64,000 bases of DNA from Rutstroemia sp. NJR-2017a BVV2 (taxonomy: Eukaryota > Ascomycota > Leotiomycetes > Helotiales > Rutstroemiaceae): positions 62,001 to 126,000 of the forward strand of contig NJPS01000034.1 of the NCBI GenBank assembly GCA_002946415.1. Reading direction: 5' to 3'. Positions 56,643 through 64,000 of this stretch are shown here, one piece after another; position 1 is the first letter of the stretch; each line of letters starts with the position of its first letter. The notes beneath the pieces are model-generated. The model saw nothing but the letters and a program-made list of their open reading frames with translations, was not told the DNA's origin and searched no databases. A program made the translations under genes and the position numbers.

Positions 56643-58928
56643 TTGGTTTGACGTTGTGGTTTGGTAGAGTGTAGTATGATGACCGGAGATGGACCGACTG
56701 CTGCAATGATAGTGGTGTTGATGATAAGTGGTGAGATCAAAGATAGGATGAGGATGCTGCGCATGTATTCTTCGGGAGAGTGGCAGGCAGGCAGCGAAAG
56801 GGTTCAGTAGGTGACAGAGGGGCTTAGCTGAATTACACGCGAATGGCATGACATGACGGACAGATATCATGGATGCGAATATTTCTGCTGCTTGCACAAT
56901 CCACGGCAGGGTTTGATCAAGGTGGACGGACATCATCACCCATTCCAGTTTGTATGTGATGAAATGATAATAGTATTTTGGTTTAGCTATGAAAGATGAT
57001 AGACTCTAGAAAAGTGTGGAATATGCTGGCTGCGTCTTTGTTCAAAAGTCAGACGTTCATGTGACCGCCACTAAAGCCAGACGTAGCGCAATGATCTGAC
57101 TCATATAGGTTTATGTATGATCGTGGTGGGTAAGAAGAAAGCTGAATTGGAAGACAAGACCTACCTGCTGAGCTACCTACCTCAGCTGTTCATTTGCGCA
57201 GTTGTCTTGATTCAATACCAAGCGGCACTGAACCGCATTGCACAGTGCGTATTCACAAGAGTTGTCTGCGCAATTCTTTCTGGGTCACCTTCTCTCTCAG
57301 GTTATCCAAGCATGCGCCTATCTCATCTGTGGCGCTCTCATGTGTAGTCACTTGACTACACAAGAGTCAAGACATCTTGGAACTATGTCTCGTGCTCCCT
57401 ATTCTCTCGGTTTATCTGGTGACAACCTCGTCTCCCGTCGCGGCTAGAAACGGAACCCCTCTGAAAAATTTGCACACGAGTCTCGCCTTTTCAGATGAGT
57501 CAAATAGCTGTGGTGACGTTGATGATACTTACTGACTCGATGACTGAATATGAACATTTTCTCCGATATGCACCGAATGTGGCTGAATTTCCGTCATTTG
57601 AAATGCGTCAAGCGAGTTTTCGTGGCAAAGGAACAAACAGAATTTTCAGCAATGCCCGATGGCAATGCAGAACTAATCCATGGAAAGCTGCGTGTACTGG
57701 ATATCAAGACTCAACGATACGCGGGAGATTCCCACCAGAATATGTTGAGATTTCTAGAAATGGACCATTCTCGATTTGTTGTCGAGAGATTTGCCATGTG
57801 GTCGCCACTACGGGCATTTACCCATATGTATCAGCATACCGTAACGTCGCACTCGGACGCCTCTTTTGCACATGCGGTATAAAAGTTTGCAGTGTGCGAC
57901 TTATATACTATGAGTGCGAAGGCGTGGTTGACTTGGATAGGGATAGTTGAGTTTCCAGGTGGATGGGACTGCACTTGCCAAGTCACTTATGCTGCTCAAC
58001 CAATGGATCGCATAACGATAAAAGAGCAGATAAAGGCGTGTAGCTGCGTAGAGTCGCCGTAGACTCGATAAACGTGGGAGGCAGGATGGTATGCCGGGCC
58101 TTTCCGGCGAGCGGGCTCGAACATGAAAAAAGCTTTTGTGATACCACACATTCCCCATATCTGAATCGATTCTGCAAGAAAGATAGAAAGAGGTCGCTAC
58201 CAAGCGTTGAGGTAACCAGTAGCAACCTCGAGTGATTGGCGCAATACGTCACGTCGCCAATATCTATAAAACTGTGCCAATAAACTATGATGTTGTGGAG
58301 ATTCGCTCAGCAAAAGATCGTATTAATCGTTGCCGCTGCAACCTGCGGTCCCGTATTGTCGTTATAAAGCAGGCCGTAATAGGTTTGTAAGATGTCGCAT
58401 TATTGCCTTGCACGAATATGTAATCGATTATTAGATTCCAGACGTTGCGTTGCGCAGCGTTGTGTTTTTGATGATGAAGAGAGGTGGGGGCTGCAAGGAT
58501 TTCCACATTGAGCACTTTCTGGACGGTTGGGGTGCCAACGAACTCTAAAGACAAGGAGCTGCTGGGCTCTTGTCTTTACATGAAATGCGATACTTTGCTA
58601 GTACTCTGCCGATACATCTGACGACTGCTATGTGGCGATATTGGAATGTGCATGCAGCAGAATGCAGTGGTCGAAAGAGCGTGATGGCAAACTCAAATGG
58701 TAGAGTTTGGTGGTTGAGCCTTTGAGCGACGCGTAGGACAATCCAATCAATCCTTCACCAACCCATGGATGGAGTAACAATTGTTGGCTTTTACCGAGAA
58801 ATGATGGTGGCGTGGCGATTGATGCTCTGGATGAATAAGGACGATCTGGATGGATGATGATAAACACCGAAGTAGTTGTCGCCCGTATATCGGCTGCCCG
58901 GAGCTTACTCAACCCTGGTGGTGATCGT

Positions 58929-58973
58929 GGTAATAGTGGTAATAGTGGTAAGAGTGGTAAGAGTGGTAATAGT
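58929..58973. repeat. 9-bp minisatellite, five units
   Basis: Units GGTAATAGT and GGTAAGAGT in the order 1-1-2-2-1, flanked by GGTGGT-like edges. Confidence 0.85.
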
Positions 58974-59111
58974 GGTGGTATGTTCATGGTTCGCTCAGGG
59001 ATGCTAAGATTACTCCAGGATCCCACTTTCATATCCCCGAACCGCCGCGTAGTTGCGCACTTGTTGCAGAGTTGCATGTTGTAAGATGAACGCCGACAAT
59101 GCGAATGGAAT

Positions 59112-59155
59112 CTCACCTCACCTCACCTCACCTCGCCTCACCTCTCCTCACCTCT
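59112..59155. repeat. (CTCAC)n repeat
   Basis: About eight CTCAC-type pentamers with single-base variants, in intergenic DNA. Confidence 0.8.
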
Positions 59156-60801
59156 TTCCTCGTACTGTAACTCCACACAAGCTGCAGCAAAGTTCGGTTT
59201 CATGAATCGTGAAGCGGCACACCTTGCAGCTTGCGCTCAGCTGTTTAGCAAAAGTATTCCCACCTACCAATCACGTGTCCTTGCTTCTCAATTCTCAATG
59301 GACGGGAAATACCGCGGTGTGGCGCAATTTCCCGTCCGCCTTGCTTTTTTGCTTTTGATTGATCTTCCAAACTATCGATGTTTGATCCATTTTCAACTGT
59401 GCGTACGAGTCTCCACGAGGTTTCATTCAGAGCCGCAGTTACCGGGGAATGATGCTGTTACCATGCCACCAAGACCAAATATTCTCGAGAGCAGGAACAG
59501 CCTCACAAGATTAATGCGGTGAGTCGGCCGATCAAACTCCCTTGGCCGTGGATACAAGCATCGAGAGCAGGATTCAGTAGACCGGGCAAACAAAAAAGCA
59601 AAAAATGAGAAAAGTGATGTATCCTTTCGAGAGGATGCTCGGTTTGTTTGCACCTCCTCTCCTAGAATATGCTGATGTCCGTCTCGCGTGAGCCTTTGCT
59701 GCAGGTCAATATAATAATATACCTATCCCATATTAATGCGCTGAGCACAAGCGCCAAAGCGGCCTATGTAGACAGACTGCTTGAGCTTGAGTTTGACGAT
59801 TGACGTGATTTCTTACGTGGTGGTGGTGACTGCAGACCGGAGTTGCCGATGTTGTGGCTATTAGTACGTTGTGCTAGGTGCTCCTGTTGTATATTATACT
59901 ATACACGAAAAGTAACATTGGAAGGAACACCAAGTCTTGCAGATGTTTCGTGAACAATGGGGGCATGGCCGCAGGTGTTGCAACAGTTGCCATCACAAGC
60001 GTCGTTTAGATTCAAGTGTTGGTCAAGACTCAAGGGGCGTACTTCCATAAGGTGTCTGAGATGTGAGGTGAGATCTCGTTCGCTAGTTTCGGAATCTCCA
60101 GATGGGCGGGATAGAAAAGCCATCAATCTTAGATCTGACGCACTTTACGCCCGACCTCAGTACAATATCCATCATCCCTCATACGGCCGAGGAATATTAG
60201 CAACAGAAAGACTCAAAAGAATAAAGTGTTTTGGTACCCCCATAGCAGCTCAGCTGCGCAGGTTAGTTCTCCGATGACAAGGCTGCTTGCAGCACCAATC
60301 AGTGCTTGTAGCCGTTGTTGGATGGAATCGTTGGATAGAGGGGCCCAAGAGTATTAGGTCAACCATGCTGTGCTGACCCTATCCAGTTTTTGGCATGAAA
60401 CGGTAAGGAAGAGAAGGGCGGACAGATCTTTTGGTGACGAGCAATGCCGAATTCACTTGCCAGACGGTTCTCAAAAGAAGGGATAACCTTGGGATGTTAA
60501 ATATTATAATTAGGAAGGCTGAATAGAGGGGAACGATGTCGACTTCCAGCGTCCGTTCAGCTGGGAAGGGACTTAACCTAATATGACCAATTTCTTCCCA
60601 GCCGGCGAGCCCGGTTTCGGTTTCAAGGATGGGTTTATGCTAGCTCCAAACGCCACAACTGTGTACTTTTGCTTTTTGGTAGCGAAAAATCGAGGCGGAA
60701 GAATATCATATGTAAGAGTATTAGGGCGAAGAGGGAACATTGAAGATGAAGACCTGAACGCTGCAGGAGACGCCCGAATAACAACAACACTCACTCCCTT
60801 A

Positions 60802-60825
60802 GGATGAGGATGAGGATGAGGATGA
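60802..60825. repeat. (GGATGA)4 microsatellite
   Basis: Four GGATGA units followed by a degenerate GAATGAGGAAG edge. Confidence 0.8.
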
Positions 60826-61780
60826 GAATGAGGAAGACGCGGAAAGGAAATTACTTAGACGGGGCGGCTTGGGTTACATACAAAAGGCGGTCCCTGTAAG
60901 TAAGGCTGTTTGCTTAAGCGCTACAGCAATCTTCCAATCTTCGAGTCGAGTCGAATGATAACCTTACTTCTACTTCGTAAGTTGCCGAGGGAATATCTAG
61001 TATCTACAGTTTCTGCCTCTACGACCCTGCCGCCGGATCCCAAACACACGAGCCATATCGAAGATTCGTAATCCGCCAAAGACCGCTTAGAGACATCAGG
61101 ATATACTTTGGTAGACACAGGATATCAAAGGACCACAACGACCCAGAGGCGACTCCACAATTCATTCGACCACAAGTCCAGGATGCCATGTGTTTTTACA
61201 CGGAGGGACAAAGTCTCGGGAGCCTAGAAGATACGAAGAATACAGTATGGAATCATTTAGTTAGCAGCCGTTGAGACCAAATCCTGTGCCATTTTACCAT
61301 TTGCGAAGGTTACGGCCTCAGCAGGCTGCATGAATCCAAGCTGCAGAACCAATTAAAAGGGATATTTCTTGGCCGCGCGCCTGCCTTCATCCTCACTGCC
61401 GATGTGGATGCAGGCTTACCATGGTATATACTATGCAGAGCGTGCTAAGTATATGCAGGCAGGCCATTATTAACCCAGGATCTTACGAAAGTACAGTAGC
61501 GTGCATGTGCATGAGGCGGAGTGCTGCCAAATTGCCAATAAAGGCAAATAAGGCAACCATCGGCGCAAGTCTGGGTAGATGAGATAGGAGGCGTCTAAAT
61601 TTTAGGTTTTTCCATGCAGCTCTGACGAAGATGCTCGACGCTTTTCGAATATCAAAAATTGAGGCGACGAGGTGGCCATCCATCCCATAGGCAGGAAAGG
61701 CCGGGACATTTTCTCGATGACGAGGCAGATAAAAATATCTGTCTTGGTTACTATAGCGTCGTGTAGTGTACCGTGCGGTG

Positions 61781-61809
61781 CTGTGTTGTGTTGTGTTGTG
61801 CTGTGCTGT
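61781..61809. repeat. (TGTGT/TGTGC)n pentamer repeat
   Basis: Repeated 5-bp units of the form CTGTG/TTGTG. Confidence 0.75.
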
Positions 61810-63000
61810 ACTAAGGTGATACCTTGTTGATACCTCCTCGCACTACCTTTCCGTACGAAGGTACGAACCATCAATCACACACCACTGTGCAATGCGTGAT
61901 GTCAAAGCAACAGCCCAAGTACTTGTACGGTACCAAGCGCAAATGCCCCTTCGGATCATTTGACTGATTAGGATTAAGGTCAAGGGGCCGTCACCTTACT
62001 CGCGAGGCGAATGTTTCTGGACTCACTAATTTGATAGGTGTTGCCAGACGTCGGATTAAAAAGCAAGTAACTGCAAAATGCAACATGCAAAATGAATCAT
62101 ATACAGCACACACGAGACTTTTATATTATGCTTTGTGCTCTGTCTGATACACCATCGAAATCGACGATACCTCAAGCTCAAGCCCCCAACCTCCACCGCA
62201 CCCGCAAGCACAACCTCAACCTCAACGACGTCTTTCTCAATCGGGCAATCCTTCCTTCATAACCGTCTTACCCCGTCAGACACCTTCCTTCGTGGCATCT
62301 GCTTCGTACACGCATTGCGAAGGAGTGGTTCCCTGGCTTACTCTACTTGTACATACATTATCGAATTTCACACCATTCTCTGACCCAGAAACCTAAACCC
62401 AGCTTTCCAGCCATACTCCGGCGGAGGTCAAGGCGTCCCTGGCTTCCATTCCACGCTTCTGTTGTCTCAATCTCTCAGACCAAGACCGCAAGACCCAGAA
62501 CCCAAGGGGACCCATCGATCCCCATACCTTTTAAAGCAACACCGGGTACATTGCCAACTACTCTCTTTTACTACTCTTTTCCCCTTCTGCCCTCTGCGTT
62601 CTCCTCTTTTTCCTTCGATTCACGATCTTTCGCATAGCGTCGCTGCTACCGCTCATTCCTCACCCCCAATCCTAACTACTTGGCGCCTCCTTGAAAATAC
62701 CGCTCGATTCCTGAACTGCTTTCATCAATTTCATTTGCAATTCCTTGCGTCTAGTCTACTCCTTACACTTTGTTCTCTTTTCTTCGCTTTTCTACTTCCT
62801 TTGTCAATCTTTCTTTACCGCTAGGCCGTCTTGCCACTTTCTGTCCTTTCCGATACCCAACATCGTCGTCGCAGTCGTCTATTTGCCTCCTTTTGAAAAA
62901 GGGAAAAGAAAATCAAAAGCAAAAAGAGTGTATTCTTTAGACAACATAGACGGGTTTAGAATTGGTGTTCGTTAAGAAAGCTGTCAGGCTACACGAAAAG

Positions 63001-63214
63001 GTATGTGTTGCGAGTACTCGGCATTTTGCATCGTATATCACAAACATCCATACACCCGGCATTCGAAAGCTCCTCGAATGAGGTGCACAAGGCAAAATGC
63101 CTCTTCCCGTAACCGAATGATCTGTTAATCACGGCCTCATTCGTTGTTTGTTCACACAAGGACTCTCGGAGTCCAAATAATAGAAGGAATTACTAACACA
63201 CAAATCGTTCTTAG
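63001..63214 (+). other. Intron in the 5' leader of the TCP11/Sok1 gene
   Basis: An AAAAG/GTATGT donor at 63001 pairs with the acceptor CTTAG at 63214, preceded by a perfect TACTAACA branch point. No ATG lies between the acceptor and the start codon at 63331, so the intron is untranslated. Confidence 0.65.
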
Positions 63215-63330
63215 GTTTACCTTCTTAGACTACGGTGTGGTCCTTTCTAATAATAACAGCTTCACATACCGAGTAACACTTCTTGAAATAAAAGACATTC
63301 AAGCCGAGCTGAACTGAACGTCGCATAAAA

Positions 63331-64000
63331 ATGGAGCACGGTGCAAAGAGAGGCCGCGGGGATAGCATAACAAGCCCCGAACGGGCTACTACGGGCAGTG
63401 ATGGAAGAGCCATGCCAGAACCTCAAGTGGAAGACCGACCTCAGGATTCCGGAGAGATGAACACCCACCACGAACCTCAAGTATATGGCCATCAGCCCTC
63501 TACTACTTGCTCTTCCAACACTCCCGCCGCAGCCTCAAGTCAGGGGCCTAGGAATATCCCTACGACAGGTTCCTCGACCACACCGAGAACGACACAAGCT
63601 ATCGCCAAGCCAGTGTTAGAGCCCCCGGTGACCAAGGGAACATTAAGTGAACTGGACGTCAACAAAATTGTGCATAATCCTAAACTCCGACACGATATAA
63701 ATTTCGATCCTGATTTACATTTCAGGCCGAACCTGGACGGAGAGAAAGGCCGAAAGAAGACACAGAAAGCCAATGAATTTTGGGACACGATGCGTTTACA
63801 GCTGCAAGGATTTCTCACGGATCGAGAGCTATTTGAGAAAGACTTGGGAGACACAGAGTGGTGCTTGCCAGCAACCTTAAAGGCCATTAGAGGCATCTTA
63901 GAAACACTCGTTCCTCAGAGGGATCGATCATCTGTCGAAGAAACTTTTAACGTCGATCTACTCATGCAGCAATTCCGAAAAGGTGTAGCCGACTTGGAGA
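63331..64000 (+). CDS. sok1: TCP11/Sok1 family protein, N-terminal part (runs off window)
   Basis: A frame opens at the ATG at 63331 and is still open at the window end, giving 223 residues. The first 110 residues are disordered (Pro/Ser/Thr-rich). From about residue 117 comes the conserved TCP11 start: LRHDINFDPDLHFRPNLDG, followed by FWDTMRLQLQGF and LPATLKAIRGILETLVP. TCP11-domain proteins include yeast Sok1, a high-copy suppressor of loss of protein kinase A; the molecular activity is unknown. The leader is CT-rich with one intron. The 3' part and any later introns are outside the window. Confidence 0.88.
   Translation, partial: MEHGAKRGRGDSITSPERATTGSDGRAMPEPQVEDRPQDSGEMNTHHEPQVYGHQPSTTCSSNTPAAASSQGPRNIPTTGSSTTPRTTQAIAKPVLEPPVTKGTLSELDVNKIVHNPKLRHDINFDPDLHFRPNLDGEKGRKKTQKANEFWDTMRLQLQGFLTDRELFEKDLGDTEWCLPATLKAIRGILETLVPQRDRSSVEETFNVDLLMQQFRKGVADLE

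Larger units (their letters stand above)
54917..56950. other. Purine-rich gene-free tract downstream of SOG2
   Basis: From about 55130 to 56950 the top strand is dominated by G and A, with few C runs. It carries an imperfect GGAT/GGAC array, a GATA run and a G-quadruplex motif. Open frames on the minus strand are Ser/Pro/Leu/His low-complexity products of this composition, not proteins. Confidence 0.5.
56951..62900. other. Long gene-free stretch upstream of the TCP11 gene
   Basis: About 6 kb without a frame that carries a recognisable domain. The longest frames (57495-57950 and 58628-59116) overlap other frames or repeats and show no family features. Small repeats occur at 58929-58973, 59112-59155, 60802-60825 and 61781-61809. 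From about 62130 the top strand becomes strongly C/T-rich, typical of a fungal promoter and leader. Confidence 0.4.

Noticed and set aside
55254..56939. Several minus-strand frames of 60-176 codons
   Set aside because: All are Ser/Pro/His/Leu low-complexity translations of the CT-rich strand and of tandem repeats.
58628..59116. Minus-strand frame of 162 codons
   Set aside because: It runs through the 9-bp minisatellite (giving LLPLLPLLP) and shows no other protein-like features.

Overview
The window is nuclear DNA from a filamentous ascomycete (Pezizomycotina). Introns are mostly 44-85 bp with GTANGT donors, CTRAY-type branch points and YAG acceptors. Genes are monocistronic on both strands, promoters carry CT-rich leaders, and the proteins (TRAPPC13, Tao3/Mor2, Sog2, Tag1, Cce1 with a SAP domain, secretory lipase) have the fungal forms. 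The P450 reductase and KH-protein sequences look most like Leotiomycetes (Helotiales), but that placement is recalled similarity, not a search result.

From the left: the 3' end of a PPR gene (+), TRAPPC13 (-), a secretory lipase (+), a KHDC4/BLOM7-type double-KH protein (-), the acetolactate synthase regulatory subunit Ilv6 (+, with a consensus Gcn4/Cpc1 site in its promoter), a Tag1/DUF3712 vacuolar membrane protein (-) and an RBMS-type double-RRM protein (-). A 5.3 kb gene-free stretch follows, then NADPH-cytochrome P450 reductase (-), a second 2.7 kb gene-free stretch and the 2537-residue RAM-network scaffold Tao3/Mor2 (+). Next are glutathione reductase (-), the mitochondrial Holliday-junction resolvase Cce1 (+), a Scy1-like pseudokinase (-), a PHD-finger protein (+), the CIA targeting factor Cia1 (+), a 946-residue unrecognised protein (-), a short RECQL5-like RecQ helicase (-) and the second RAM component Sog2 (+). 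An 8.4 kb stretch with simple repeats but no convincing gene ends in the 5' part of a TCP11/Sok1 gene (+), cut by the window edge.

Most neighbours are unrelated housekeeping genes. The one functional link is the RAM morphogenesis pathway: Tao3 and Sog2 lie about 19 kb apart on the same strand. Exon structures were rebuilt by hand from splice sites and reading phase, and every spliced gene closes in frame. The most notable points are a CPR whose FAD-stacking tryptophan is encoded in a six-codon last exon behind a 244 bp intron, a GC-AG intron and a Cys-to-His zinc-ligand change in the RecQ gene, a 22-nt exon in the KH-protein gene, a possible 4-nt first coding exon in Tao3, and a purine-rich, G-quadruplex-bearing tract downstream of Sog2. 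I saw no tRNA, rRNA, CRISPR array, intact transposon or biosynthetic cluster.
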